Assembly (NCBI RefSeq): GCF_005047635.1
Contig: NZ_SUKC01000002.1
Location: 1 to 64,000 of the forward strand
Direction: 5' to 3'
Length of the DNA stretch: 64,000 nt
Source of the DNA: Arthrobacter sp. CAU 1506
GTDB lineage: Bacteria; Actinomycetota; Actinomycetes; Actinomycetales; Micrococcaceae
The position numbers and the translations under genes are program-made. Each line of letters starts with the position of its first letter. Position 1 is the stretch's first letter. Shown in pieces: positions 26,974 to 35,901 of the stretch. The notes beneath the pieces are model-generated. The model did not search any database and had not been told where the DNA came from. It saw only the letters and a program-made list of their open reading frames with translations.

Positions 26974-27699
26974 ATGCCACCGGCCAGGAAATCCGCGCTC
27001 AGCAGCGGCTCGTCCAGTGTGCAGGACTACGTCAAGGTCATCTATGCCTTCACCGAGTGGCAGGACAAGCCCATCACGTCCTCCCAGCTGGCCGTGCGCC
27101 TGGGCGTGGCCAACTCGTCGGTCTCAGAGATGGTGCGCAAGCTGGTGGACCTGCAACTGGTGGACCACCGGCCGTACAGCGCCATTGAACTGACCAGTGC
27201 CGGCCGCCGACTGGCTCTGACCATGGTCCGGCGGCACCGGGTCCTGGAGACCTTCCTGGTCCAGGAACTTGGCTATGCCTGGGACGAGGTCCACGACGAG
27301 GCCGAACTGCTCGAACACACCGTCTCCGACACCTTCATTAACCGGATGGCGGCCAAGCTGGGCGATCCGCAGCGCGATCCGCACGGCGACCCGATTCCTT
27401 CCGCGGACGGCACAGTGCATGTGCCTCATGCCGTGCAATTGGAGGAACTCGACGGCGGGCACACCGGCCGCATCACCCGGATCAGCGACGCCGACGCCGA
27501 TCTGCTGCGCTTCTTCAGCTCGGAGCAGATCAGGCTCGACGACCGCGTGGAGGTTGTCGGCCGGCGACCCTTCGGCGGTGCCTTGGTGGTGCGTTTTGGC
27601 CCCAGCGGATCCGCCCGCGAGCTTGACCTGGGCGACCAGGCGGCCGCGGCGCTGTGGGTGCACAGCGATCCGCACCCGGGCTGCCTGCTCGCCTCCTGA
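26974..27699 (+). CDS. mntR: DtxR-family metalloregulator, probably MntR
   Basis: The 241-residue protein has a DtxR winged helix (VQDYVKVIYAF, ITSSQLAVRLGVANSSVSEMVRKL), a dimerisation and metal-binding domain (HRVLETFLVQELGYAWDEVHDEAE, LEHTVSD) and a C-terminal SH3-like FeoA domain. This three-domain form occurs both in IdeR/DtxR and in actinobacterial MntR. The manganese-type ABC genes directly upstream favour MntR. It probably represses that operon at the box over 24349-24364 when Mn(II) or Fe(II) is bound. Confidence 0.85.
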   Translation: MPPARKSALSSGSSSVQDYVKVIYAFTEWQDKPITSSQLAVRLGVANSSVSEMVRKLVDLQLVDHRPYSAIELTSAGRRLALTMVRRHRVLETFLVQELGYAWDEVHDEAELLEHTVSDTFINRMAAKLGDPQRDPHGDPIPSADGTVHVPHAVQLEELDGGHTGRITRISDADADLLRFFSSEQIRLDDRVEVVGRRPFGGALVVRFGPSGSARELDLGDQAAAALWVHSDPHPGCLLAS

Positions 27700-27880
27700 G
27701 TACGACGCCGCCCGCGAGCCTTGCGCTGGACGGGGCGGGGTTCAGGACCCCTTCCGAGCGTCCCCTAACACCCCGCCGATTGGGTATTGTCCGGGCTCAG
27801 GCGGTCCGGGCCACGCACATAAGCGGCTGCCTATCGGTTAGGCTCGGCATTGTCCGACGTCGGCAGAAGAAAGGTGTCCC

Positions 27881-28981
27881 ATGGCAACTCTGGGAATTGA
27901 GGAAGAATACCTGCTGCTGGATCCAACCACCGGGATGCCCGTCCCGATGGCCGACAAGGTCGCCGAAAACCTTGAAGGATCGCTGCATGTTGCCCGCGGG
28001 GACATCCAGCGGGAGCTGCTCACTTGCCAGATTGAAACCGCAACCGCGGTCTGCGCCACGCTGACCGAAGCCGAGGAGTCACTGCTGAACTTCCGCCGGG
28101 AACTGGATGCAGCCGCCCGGAAGACCGGCGTGCGGGCCGCTGCCACCGGCACCGCACCGCGGATCCAGGACGATTACCCGGAAGTCACGGACAACCAGCG
28201 CTACCACCAACTCAAGGCCAGTGCGAAGGGCATTGTGGCCGACCAGTTCGTCAACGGCCAGCACGTCCATGTATCCGTCCCGGACAAGGAAGCCGGAGTG
28301 CAGGCCTTGAACCGGATCCGACCGTGGATGCCGGCGGTGGTGGCGCTCAGCGCCAACTCGCCGTACTGGCTGGACCGCGACAGCGGCTTCGGCAGTTGGC
28401 GGATTGTGCACTACCGCCGGTGGCCGGTCCAGGGCTGCGCTCCGGTCTTCCGCGACGCCGCCGACTACGAGCGCCGCATCCAGCGCTTGGTGGACTCCGG
28501 CGTCATCATTGACCGGGGTGTCCTCACGTGGCTGGCCCGGCTCTCCGACCGCTACCCCACGTTGGAGGTTCGGGCGGCAGATGTGCAGCTCGAGGCCCAG
28601 GACGCCGTGTTGATCGCGGCAGTCATCCGGGGCCTGATCACCACGGTGCTGGCCGATGAAGCTGCCTCGCGCACTTTCCTGCAGCCGGAGCCCGAGTTGC
28701 TGGATGCCGCCGTGTGGCAGGCCGGACGTCAGGGCCTGTCCGACCGGCTAGTGGACCCGGAGTCGGGCCTGCTGCTGCCGGCACGGGACGTGGTGGGCAT
28801 GCTGCTGCGCTACATCCGGCCCGCCTTGGAGGATGAGGGCGATTCGGCCTGGGTGGATGCCAGCATAGAACGGCTTTTCGCCACGGGAACCGGAGCCGAA
28901 CGGCAGCGGAAAGCCATGGAGACCGGTGGTCTGCCGGCGCTGATGGATCTCTACGCAACGTCGCTGACCGCCGAGCCGTAG
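27881..28981 (+). CDS. YbdK-family carboxylate-amine ligase (putative glutamate-cysteine ligase 2), copy 1
   Basis: The 366-residue enzyme starts with the family signature GIEEEYLLLD and contains CQIETAT, GQHVHVSVPD and a late LEVRAADVQL. Members are ATP-dependent ligases related to glutamate-cysteine ligase. Activity in vitro with glutamate and cysteine has been reported for the E. coli homolog, but physiological roles are mostly unclear. Actinobacteria of this group use mycothiol rather than glutathione, so the true product is open. A clear paralog lies 2 kb downstream, beyond the tmRNA gene. GAAAGG precedes the ATG by about six bases. Confidence 0.85.
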   Translation: MATLGIEEEYLLLDPTTGMPVPMADKVAENLEGSLHVARGDIQRELLTCQIETATAVCATLTEAEESLLNFRRELDAAARKTGVRAAATGTAPRIQDDYPEVTDNQRYHQLKASAKGIVADQFVNGQHVHVSVPDKEAGVQALNRIRPWMPAVVALSANSPYWLDRDSGFGSWRIVHYRRWPVQGCAPVFRDAADYERRIQRLVDSGVIIDRGVLTWLARLSDRYPTLEVRAADVQLEAQDAVLIAAVIRGLITTVLADEAASRTFLQPEPELLDAAVWQAGRQGLSDRLVDPESGLLLPARDVVGMLLRYIRPALEDEGDSAWVDASIERLFATGTGAERQRKAMETGGLPALMDLYATSLTAEP

Positions 28982-29000
28982 GCCGCGGCGCCGAACCCGG

Positions 29001-29708
29001 CTACGTCAGCAAGGGCGCCATGATCTTCGTGATCTTGGCCGAGGGCTCCACGCCGAATTCCCTCCAGAGCCGGGACTTGAAGACTTCGAACGCCCGCAAG
29101 GCCTGGGCATAGTTGCCATCGGCAATATGTGTCTCCAGCAACAGCCGCTGGGCGCTTTCGCGCAGTGGCTCAATGGCGATGGCGAATCCGGCCGCATCGT
29201 TGGCCTGATCGGTCTCGCCGCGCTCCAGATACCGGCTGGCGAGACGTTCCAGCGCCGAGAGCCTCAGCTGCTTCCACCGCTCCTGCTCTGCCATGACCCA
29301 GTCCTCGTACCATCCGGGCAGCAGCTCGGCGGTGCGCAGTCGATCGAGCATGGCCGGCGGCAGGCCGGCGCTCCGGTCCCCCTCCAGCGCAGCTACGCGC
29401 CGGCTGATTTCATGAACATCCACCACCACGTCCGGAGCGAGCGCCAGCGGATCCCTGCTTTCCACCAGCAAGCCAGGCAGCTGATGGGAGATCATCCAGA
29501 TGGTCTCCCGCAGGCTCCCCGTTGCCTGCCGGTCGGGACTGTCAGGCCAGAGAAGCCCGGCCAGAAACGTTCGTGGCGCACTGCCGTACAAGGCCAAAAC
29601 GGCGATGAGTCGCTGCTGTCGAATGGTTACTTTGACGGGAATCGTCCCGCGGCGAATCTGCCATCCCCCTAGCAATCGGACTTCCCAGATGTGTTCTATT
29701 GCATTCAT
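29001..29708 (-). CDS. SARP-like transcriptional regulator with BTAD domain
   Basis: The 235-residue protein has an OmpR-like winged helix (VRLLGGWQIRRG, LIAVLALYGSAPRTFLAGLLWPD, SLRETIWMI). A bacterial transcriptional activator (BTAD) helical domain follows, with ALERLASRYLERGE and NYAQALRAFEVFKSRLWREFGVEPS. This small AfsR/SARP layout is typical of pathway activators of secondary metabolism, but no biosynthetic cluster is visible nearby. The ATG at 29708 follows a G-rich run seven bases upstream, and a longer start at 29744 is possible. The gene converges on the first YbdK paralog with only about 20 bases between them. Confidence 0.75.
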   Translation of the reverse strand: MNAIEHIWEVRLLGGWQIRRGTIPVKVTIRQQRLIAVLALYGSAPRTFLAGLLWPDSPDRQATGSLRETIWMISHQLPGLLVESRDPLALAPDVVVDVHEISRRVAALEGDRSAGLPPAMLDRLRTAELLPGWYEDWVMAEQERWKQLRLSALERLASRYLERGETDQANDAAGFAIAIEPLRESAQRLLLETHIADGNYAQALRAFEVFKSRLWREFGVEPSAKITKIMAPLLT

Positions 29709-30017
29709 TTTTGTGCCCCCCAGGCATCTTGATGCGCACCCCAACCCACTGCCGAAACACCTTCCTGATCAGCTTCCCATCCTGTCCGGCGTTGTCAACG
29801 CAGCTAAAGGATTCATCCTGAAAATAACCTGAGTCCAATCCTTGAGAACGCCTTTCTGCCGGCGAAAGCCTGGACGGCACCAGCCCGGTTGCGCCCTGCG
29901 CCCTTCAGCCACCGCCCACGCGGCGCAGCCAGCCCCACAGTCAGTCGCCTGGCAATGCACTCCGGCCACTGGGCTCAAAGTTGCGGCAGTCGGGGTCCCG
30001 GTCCATGGTTGTAGGTG
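29709..30017. other. Intergenic region between the SARP-like gene and the zinc-ribbon-like gene
   Basis: The 309 bases carry no convincing gene. A minus-strand TTGACA (29798-29793) could be the -35 of the SARP-like gene, but the hexamer 17 bases on (AAGCTG) is a poor -10. The left half is visibly richer in A and T than its surroundings. Confidence 0.35.
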
Positions 30018-30389
30018 ATGATCACCAGACGCGAAGCAGCCCAATACCTCGATATCCCACCGGAGATGGCGAAACGCCACGGCATCCCTGCCCGCATATC
30101 GCAGGAGGAGCTTGCCGCGATGGACGAGAACCCGCCGGCCTGGCTGGCCCAGTCGCGTGCCAACCGAACCGGCAAGCGGCCTGTCTGGACAACGTTGGAA
30201 TGCATCATCTGCGGCCAAACGGAGGCCGCCCGGCCGAAGAAATGGTGGCCGGAGTTCACCTATGTCTACTGCCAGCACCACGATCCCGGGGAGCTGCCGG
30301 AACTGCCGGCGGGATGGGTCCGCAGCGAGTACGACGGGATCGGCACCAGGTTCATCGGGATCGTCGACGTGGCGCTGCCCGGCTCCTGA
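30018..30389 (+). CDS. Conserved hypothetical protein with CxxC/CxHH zinc-ribbon-like motif
   Basis: I do not recognise a functional family for this 123-residue protein. Its N-terminus (TRREAAQYLDIPPEMAKRHG) resembles a helix-turn-helix or excisionase-type DNA-binding segment. The middle carries CIICGQ and, some 25 residues later, YCQHH, which together could bind one zinc ion. The C-terminus ends in a beta-rich FIGIVDVAL stretch. ATG 30018 directly follows a GTG at 30015, so the start is uncertain by one codon. It converges with the tmRNA gene, whose terminator follows within 40 bases. Confidence 0.6.
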   Translation: MITRREAAQYLDIPPEMAKRHGIPARISQEELAAMDENPPAWLAQSRANRTGKRPVWTTLECIICGQTEAARPKKWWPEFTYVYCQHHDPGELPELPAGWVRSEYDGIGTRFIGIVDVALPGS

Positions 30390-30423
30390 GCACCGGGGCC
30401 GGGCTCTTCGGTCCGGGGCAGGC

Positions 30424-30451
30424 AAAGAAAAAGCCCCGGAAACCGGGGCTT
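30424..30451 (-). terminator. Rho-independent terminator of the tmRNA gene
   Basis: AAGCCCCGG (30431-30439) and CCGGGGCTT (30443-30451) form a nine-base stem with a three-base loop. On the minus strand a CTTTTTCTTTGCC tract follows. It starts seven bases beyond the tmRNA CCA end. Confidence 0.92.
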
Positions 30452-30457
30452 GATCAG

Positions 30458-30824
30458 TGGAGATGGGGGGAATTGAACCCCCGTCCGATGTTGTGTTGCC
30501 AGGACTTCTCCGGGCGCAGTTTGCTTCGGGTTTTCTTGGCCCCAACCATCCTGCAAACAGGTGGCTGACCCGGGCCCAGCCGTCTAAATGTTCCGAATAC
30601 CCCAACGGCGGAGGTATCCAGCAGTGGCTCTCTTAATGACGCCAGCATCCGGGGCGAGAGCATCCCCGGGCTGACGGACTTGCAACGCTACTTAGGCAGC
30701 GAGTGCGAAGTCAGTGCGCTTAGATTCGGCACTTATTGGTTTGCAGAGAGCGTTTCCGAGATAACTCTGCATCCTCGGCCCGCTTCCCCTGGCGCGACTA
30801 ACATCGTCGAAACCTGTCATCCCC
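30458..30824 (-). ncRNA. ssrA: Transfer-messenger RNA (tmRNA)
   Basis: The RNA begins GGGGATGACAGGTTTCGAC and ends with the T-arm-like GGTTCAATTCC followed by CATCTCCACCA. Its 5' GGGGATG pairs with the 3' CATCTCC as the tRNA-like acceptor stem, with one G-U pair. The internal frame at 30730-30692 encodes the degradation tag AESKRTDFALAA followed by TAA, typical of Micrococcaceae. CCA is encoded. With SmpB, tmRNA rescues stalled ribosomes and tags the truncated protein for proteolysis. smpB lies about 1.3 kb upstream on the same strand. An extended -10 (TGATAACTA) sits just before the 5' end. Confidence 0.97.
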
Positions 30825-30829
30825 GTATG

Positions 30830-30838
30830 TAGTTATCA
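30830..30838 (-). promoter_or_regulatory. Extended -10 element of the tmRNA promoter
   Basis: TGATAACTA reads as an extended -10 (TGn-TAACTA) on the minus strand, ending five bases before the first base of tmRNA. No strong -35 is apparent 16-18 bases upstream, which is compatible with an extended -10 promoter. Confidence 0.6.
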
Positions 30839-30929
30839 AAATAACCAGCTGTGCCGGCCAGTTACCTGTCCGGATCATCCAGTGTAACCCATCCGTACAG
30901 CTGCCTATTCCCGTCCCGTTCTAGCCAGC

Positions 30930-32096
30930 ATGCGCGGGCGAGATTACTCTCGAACCATGGTCGTGCGCGCAGCGGAGGGCACGCCGTCGGGACCGGTGTC
31001 CATCTCGGCGACGTTCGGCGTCGAGGAAGAATTTCTGTTGATGGATCCCCGATCAGCGCAGCCGGTGCCCACCGGGCCGGCAGTACGGGCGGCCCTGCGC
31101 CTGGACACCAACCCGGACTGGGTCAGCACCGAGCTGCTCGACTGCCAGGTGGAGACCGCCACACCGGTATGCCGCACGCTGGCGGAGGCTGCCGAGGCCT
31201 TGCTGGACTTCCGCCGCGATTTGGCCACCAGTGCGATCGCTACAGGGGCGGCCGCGGCCGGAATCGGCGTGATTTTCGACGCCGATCTGCGGCCGGCGTC
31301 CGTGACGGACTCTCCCCGATACCGCGGTATTGCCGAACGCGCGCCGGCACTTGTCGCGGATCAGTACGTCACCGGCATGCACATCCACGTTGAGGTGCCC
31401 GACCCGGAGGTCCGGCTGCAGGTCCTTAATCGGCTGCGGCCCTGGCTGCCCCTGCTGACTGCGGTCGCGGCCAACTCGCCGTTCTGGCACCATGCGGACA
31501 GCGGCTTCGCCAGCTGGCGGACCATCCTGTACCGCCGCTGGCAAATCCAGGGCTGTCCACCGTTTTTTGCCGACCTGCACGACTACCGGGTCCGCGTGCG
31601 GAAGCTATATGCCTCCGGTGTGGCACCGGACCCGGGACACATCTCCTGGCTCGCGCGGCTGTCGGACCAGTTCCCCACCATCGAGGTCCGGGCCTCCGAC
31701 AGCCAGCTCACGGCCGACGACAGCGTGCTGCTGGCCGGGCTGGTCCGGGCGCTTGTCGCTACCGAACAGGCCGACGCCGTCGCCGGCAACCCCGCTGCCA
31801 ACCACTTCCCCGAGCATCTGGATGTGGCGCTCTGGCAGGCCGCGCGGTACGGGCTCTCGGACAAGCTGGTGCACCTGGACTCAGCCAGCCTCTGGCCCGC
31901 GTTCGATGTTTTGGAGCTGTTGCTCCGGCACATCGACGACGCTCTGGAACACCACGGGGACCGAGGTTGGGTGCATGAGCAGTGCGCACGGCTGCGGTTG
32001 GAGGGCAACGGCGCGCAGCGCCAGCGGCTGGCGCTGGCCAGCGGCGGACTGCCATCATGGCTGGATTTGGTGAGCCGGTCGATCACGGCCGGCTGA
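30930..32096 (+). CDS. YbdK-family carboxylate-amine ligase (putative glutamate-cysteine ligase 2), copy 2
   Basis: This 388-residue paralog of the ligase at 27.9 kb shares the GVEEEFLLMD start signature, CQVETATPVCRTLAEA, GMHIHVEVPD and IEVRASDSQL blocks. It is about 20 residues longer at the N-terminus. An internal ATG at 30957 would remove most of that excess. Neither start has a clear Shine-Dalgarno, so a leaderless transcript is possible. Having two diverged copies suggests different substrates or regulation. It lies between ssrA and smpB and is oriented against both. Confidence 0.82.
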   Translation: MRGRDYSRTMVVRAAEGTPSGPVSISATFGVEEEFLLMDPRSAQPVPTGPAVRAALRLDTNPDWVSTELLDCQVETATPVCRTLAEAAEALLDFRRDLATSAIATGAAAAGIGVIFDADLRPASVTDSPRYRGIAERAPALVADQYVTGMHIHVEVPDPEVRLQVLNRLRPWLPLLTAVAANSPFWHHADSGFASWRTILYRRWQIQGCPPFFADLHDYRVRVRKLYASGVAPDPGHISWLARLSDQFPTIEVRASDSQLTADDSVLLAGLVRALVATEQADAVAGNPAANHFPEHLDVALWQAARYGLSDKLVHLDSASLWPAFDVLELLLRHIDDALEHHGDRGWVHEQCARLRLEGNGAQRQRLALASGGLPSWLDLVSRSITAG

Positions 32097-32154
32097 CGGT
32101 GCCCGAGATCACGGTGCCGGAGCGGCCAGGCAGCCGCCCCGGAGAGTCACGGGA

Positions 32155-32628
32155 TCAGGCCCCCCGGTTCTTTTCCCGCATGGCGCGCAGGGCCTCGCGG
32201 TTGTCCTGCTTCTCGCGCAGCGTCTGCCGCTTGTCGTAGTCCTTCTTACCGCGGCCAACGCCGATCTCTACTTTGGCCAGGCCGTCATTGAAGTACAGCT
32301 GCAGCGGCACAATGGTGTAGCCGGATTCCCGGGTCTGGCGGGCGATCTTCTCCAGCTCGGCCCGGTGCAGCAACAGCTTCCGCCGGCGCCGGGCGGCGTG
32401 GTTCGTCCAGCTGCCGTTGAGGTACTCGGGAATGTAGACGGACTCCAGGTACAGCTCATCGTTGTAGAAGATGGCAAAGCCATCCACCAGCGAAGCCCGG
32501 CCCTCGCGCAGGGACTTCACCTCGGTCCCCATCAAGGCCATCCCGGCCTCGTAGGTATCCATGATGTGGTAGTCGTGCCGGGCCTTTCGATTGGTGGCCA
32601 CTACCTTTCGGCCACTTTCTCTGGGCAC
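32155..32628 (-). CDS. smpB: SsrA-binding protein SmpB
   Basis: The 157-residue protein binds the tRNA-like part of tmRNA and carries it into stalled ribosomes. Family motifs are [14 protein letters not shown] near the N-terminus, [18 protein letters not shown], and a basic C-terminal tail ([18 protein letters not shown]). The start is GTG at 32628 with AAGGAG seven bases upstream, and the longer frame is rejected. It follows the M23 peptidase and ftsEX on the same strand, the common actinobacterial order. Confidence 0.95.
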   Translation of the reverse strand: MPRESGRKVVATNRKARHDYHIMDTYEAGMALMGTEVKSLREGRASLVDGFAIFYNDELYLESVYIPEYLNGSWTNHAARRRRKLLLHRAELEKIARQTRESGYTIVPLQLYFNDGLAKVEIGVGRGKKDYDKRQTLREKQDNREALRAMREKNRGA

Positions 32629-32719
32629 GGGGTAACTCCTTCGTCGTCGGAACGTTCCATTATAACGGCGCCGGAGCGTTTCGTCCCGCAGCGCCCGCTG
32701 CACCCGCCGCTGCGCAGCT

Positions 32720-34195
32720 TTAGAGCAGGCCCATCGGATTCACGAAATCGCCGTTGACAACGGTTTCGAAGTGCAGGTGGCAGCCGGTGGAGTTTCCGGT
32801 GCTGCCCACGTAGCCGATCAGCTGGCCGCGGGAGACGCTCTGGCCGGCGTACACCACGTACTTGTTCAGGTGGTAGTAGTTCGTGTCCAGGGCGTTGCCG
32901 CCGACCACGCCGTGGCTCATCGTGACGCTGTTGCCGCCGCCCCACACCGAGCCGTCCGCCCGCACCACCACGCCGGCGGCGGGTGCGTAGACGGGCGCGT
33001 TGCAGCCGGGTCCGTAATCGATCCCGCTGTGCAGGTAGCCGCCGGTGCCGAAAAAGTCGATGGTGCCGGGCGGGGTGGACCGCCAGCCGAACCCGGAGGT
33101 GATGATCCCGCTGGTCGGCGCGATCAAACCGAAGGACGACGGCGACGAGCTGACCTGCTTGGGCGGCTTGACCTTGGGAATGATCTGCGGCACCGGCTGG
33201 CCGTTGTTCCGCGCCGCCTGCTGGGCTGCCTTGATCCGGGCCTGTTCGCGCTCCCAGGCTTCCTGGGCCTTGCGCTGCTCTTCGGCCTCACGCCGGGCCT
33301 TCTCCTCAGCCTCGCGGCGCAGCCGTTCCTGCCGCTCCTTGATCTGCGATAGCACTTGCTGCTGGGCCTGTTCGGTCTTGGCCAGTTCCTGCTCGATCTC
33401 CGGCTTGCGCGCCTGCAGGCTGTCCGACAGTGCCGAGGTCTCGGCAATCAGCTGGTCGACCTTTTGTTTCTCGGCCGCCGCCTCGTCGCGGGCGGTCTGT
33501 TCCGCCGCCAGCGCTTCCTCGGCCTGTGCCTTCAGGCCCCGGATCTCCTCTTCCACGGCCTCCAGCCGCGCCTGGGAGTTCACATTGGTGGCGTTCTGCT
33601 GGGACAGCTTGTTCAGCGCGGCGTTCTGGCTGCGCAGCGCCTGGTCGGCCAGGTCGATGGTGCTGGCCAGGCTGGCATCGCCGTCGGACCCGAAGAACAG
33701 CGACAGGTTGGACGGCACACCGCCCTGCTTGTAGGCCTGGGTGGCGATCTGGCCGATGACCTTCTTGGTCTCTTTGAGCTCCTCGGCGTCGCTGGCCAGT
33801 TGCTGGTTGATCTTGTCCTTGGTCTGCAGGGCCAGGTCCACACGCTGGGCCAGGGCTGCCACCTTGTTGGCAGCTGCGTCCACCCGCCCCTCGGCCTCGG
33901 TCAGCTTCTGCTGTGCCCCGGGCAGCCGGCTCTGGTACTGCTTGAGCTCCTTGACCGTCTCGACGATGTCCGCGTCGAGGAACTCCAGGGAGTGCTCGAT
34001 CTCTTCGATTTCCTGTTCCAGCGCCGCCTTGCGGTCGTCGAGGTCATCGGCCTGGGCCGGCCCGGCAGAGCCCAGCGAGAAGGCGAGCAGAGCCGCCATG
34101 GCTGCACTCAGTATCCCCTGCGGAAGACATTTCTTCCGCGGCGTCGAACGGCTCACAGCCTGGCTCCCCATTGTCAAGTTCTGCTCACGTTTCAC
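32720..34195 (-). CDS. Secreted coiled-coil M23 (LytM) peptidase, probable FtsEX partner
   Basis: The 491-residue protein has a Sec signal peptide ([19 protein letters not shown]) and a long coiled coil rich in Glu, Ala and Gln (about 45-310). A short basic-Pro linker leads to a C-terminal LytM domain with the zinc motifs HSGIDYG and HLHFE. This EnvC-like layout fits a cell-wall hydrolase or activator controlled by FtsEX during division. It starts four bases after the ftsX stop, which supports a functional complex. The GTG at 34195 has AAGG upstream. An internal ATG at 34171 is the alternative. Confidence 0.85.
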   Translation of the reverse strand: MKREQNLTMGSQAVSRSTPRKKCLPQGILSAAMAALLAFSLGSAGPAQADDLDDRKAALEQEIEEIEHSLEFLDADIVETVKELKQYQSRLPGAQQKLTEAEGRVDAAANKVAALAQRVDLALQTKDKINQQLASDAEELKETKKVIGQIATQAYKQGGVPSNLSLFFGSDGDASLASTIDLADQALRSQNAALNKLSQQNATNVNSQARLEAVEEEIRGLKAQAEEALAAEQTARDEAAAEKQKVDQLIAETSALSDSLQARKPEIEQELAKTEQAQQQVLSQIKERQERLRREAEEKARREAEEQRKAQEAWEREQARIKAAQQAARNNGQPVPQIIPKVKPPKQVSSSPSSFGLIAPTSGIITSGFGWRSTPPGTIDFFGTGGYLHSGIDYGPGCNAPVYAPAAGVVVRADGSVWGGGNSVTMSHGVVGGNALDTNYYHLNKYVVYAGQSVSRGQLIGYVGSTGNSTGCHLHFETVVNGDFVNPMGLL

Positions 34196-34199
34196 GATT

Positions 34200-35114
34200 C
34201 TAAACCTTCAGGTAGCGGCGCAGGGTCAGCAGGGACGATATTCCTGCCAGGACAGCCCCCAAGAGCACCAGCGCGGGGCCGATGACCAGCATGGTGTTGG
34301 AGGAAATAAACGCAGTATCCGGGTACTGGCTGGCCAGCCAGTCGCCGATGAAGAAGTGCGCCACGGCCCACAGCGTGACCGAGGCCAGCAGGGCACCGAC
34401 CACGGCGGCGATCACGCCTTCCAGCACGAACGGCAGCTGGATCACTGCCTTCGAGGCGCCCACCAGGCGCATGATGCCGGTTTCCCGGCGGCGGCTGAAC
34501 GCCGAAAGCCGGATGGTGGTGGCGATCAGCAGGATGGCGCAGACAATCATGATCACGGCGATGCCCACAGCCACGAGCGAGGCAATGTTCATGACGTTGA
34601 AGACCTTTTCCAGGATCTCCCGCTGGTCCACCACCACCTCCACGCCGGGCAGCGAGGAGAAGATTTCGTTGATGACCTCGTACTTCTGCGGATCCACCAG
34701 CGAGATCCGGAAGGACTCCGGCAGCTGGTCCGCGGTCACCGAATCAACAATCGGCGAATTCGCGAACTGGTCGCGGAAGTGGCCCAGCGCGTCCTCCTGC
34801 GATTCGTACAGGTAGGTGTCCACGTACTGCTCCACCGCCGGGCTGGTCAGCGTGGCCTCGATTTCGGCACGCTGTTCATCCGTGACCGGGCCGGACGCGC
34901 AACTGGCCGCCGTCGAGGTATCAACACACAGGAAGACGGCCACCTGGACCTTGTCGTACCAGTAGCCCTTCATCTGGTTGATCTGCATCTGCAGCATGCC
35001 CGCCGCGCCCACGAAGGTGAGCGAAATGAACGTCACCAGCACCACGGAGACCACCATGGACAGATTCCGGCGCAGGCCGGACCCGATCTCGCCGAGGATA
35101 AAAGCCAGTCTCAT
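34200..35114 (-). CDS. ftsX: Cell division protein FtsX
   Basis: The 304-residue membrane protein has the FtsX pattern of one N-terminal helix (about 20-42), a large extracytoplasmic loop with a Cys pair ([10 protein letters not shown]) and three C-terminal helices. The cytoplasmic block [20 protein letters not shown] contacts FtsE. FtsEX converts ATP hydrolysis into activation of periplasmic cell-wall hydrolases. The start overlaps the ftsE stop by four bases, and the M23 peptidase follows immediately. Confidence 0.93.
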   Translation of the reverse strand: MRLAFILGEIGSGLRRNLSMVVSVVLVTFISLTFVGAAGMLQMQINQMKGYWYDKVQVAVFLCVDTSTAASCASGPVTDEQRAEIEATLTSPAVEQYVDTYLYESQEDALGHFRDQFANSPIVDSVTADQLPESFRISLVDPQKYEVINEIFSSLPGVEVVVDQREILEKVFNVMNIASLVAVGIAVIMIVCAILLIATTIRLSAFSRRRETGIMRLVGASKAVIQLPFVLEGVIAAVVGALLASVTLWAVAHFFIGDWLASQYPDTAFISSNTMLVIGPALVLLGAVLAGISSLLTLRRYLKV

Positions 35115-35812
35115 TTGGCCTCCTCCGGCTCGCCGAGGTAGATGCCTTCGGCCTGGTCACGGACCAGAACGCCGTCGCGCAGTTCGATCACGCGCTTGCG
35201 CATTTCGTTGACGATCACGTCGTCGTGCGTGGCCATCACCACCGTGGTGCCGTTTTGGTTGATCCGGTCCAGCACCTTCATGATGCCCATCGACGTGGTC
35301 GGGTCCAGGTTGCCGGTGGGTTCGTCGGCCAGCAGGATCCCGGGCTTATTCACCACGGCCCGCGCGATGGCAACGCGCTGCTGCTCGCCGCCGGAGAGTT
35401 CGTGCGGCATGCGGTGGTCTTTGCCTTCCAGGCCCACGGTCTTGAGCACCTCGGGCACCGTCTCGCGGATCACCGCGCGGCTGCGGCCGATCACCTGCAT
35501 GGCGAAGGCCACGTTCGCGAAAACCGTTTTGTTGGGCAGCAGCCGGAAGTCCTGGAACACGACGCCGATGCCGCGGCGCAGTTTGGGCACGCGCCAACTG
35601 GGAATGTTGGCCACATTCTGGCCGGCGACGTATACGGCGCCGCGGGTGGCACGGTCTTCTTTCAGAACCAGCCGGATGAACGTTGATTTTCCGGAGCCGG
35701 AGGAGCCGACCAAGAACGCGAAGTCCCCGCGGTCAATCTCCAGGCTGATCCTGTCCAGGGCAGGACGCGAGTTCTGATCGTAGATCTTCGTGACGTTATC
35801 GAATCGAATCAT
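35111..35812 (-). CDS. ftsE: Cell division ATP-binding protein FtsE
   Basis: The 233-residue ABC ATPase has Walker [10 protein letters not shown], the FtsE-typical Q-loop block [22 protein letters not shown], signature [14 protein letters not shown], Walker [13 protein letters not shown] and a switch His in MATHDD. It pairs with FtsX. The frame is open further upstream, but [11 protein letters not shown] at 35812 is the conserved start. In many actinobacteria prfB lies directly upstream; here a catabolic operon intervenes. Confidence 0.94.
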   Translation of the reverse strand: MIRFDNVTKIYDQNSRPALDRISLEIDRGDFAFLVGSSGSGKSTFIRLVLKEDRATRGAVYVAGQNVANIPSWRVPKLRRGIGVVFQDFRLLPNKTVFANVAFAMQVIGRSRAVIRETVPEVLKTVGLEGKDHRMPHELSGGEQQRVAIARAVVNKPGILLADEPTGNLDPTTSMGIMKVLDRINQNGTTVVMATHDDVIVNEMRKRVIELRDGVLVRDQAEGIYLGEPEEAK

Positions 35813-35901
35813 GACTACTTTGTGCCTCAGTGCCGAGGACGAGGGCCTGTGCTTGGGGGAAGAAACCTCAGCCTCTCGACTATAGGCACGCAGTCTTGCG
35901 T

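Noticed and set aside
27829-27843. GCCTATCGGTTAGGC as a second DtxR/MntR box upstream of the first YbdK ligase
   Set aside because: Only the five-base arms match, the spacing differs from the 24349-24364 box, and a ligase is not an expected metal-regulator target.
30454-30663. Small minus-strand open frames across the 3' half of ssrA
   Set aside because: They lie within the tmRNA. Only the 12-residue tag frame is translated.
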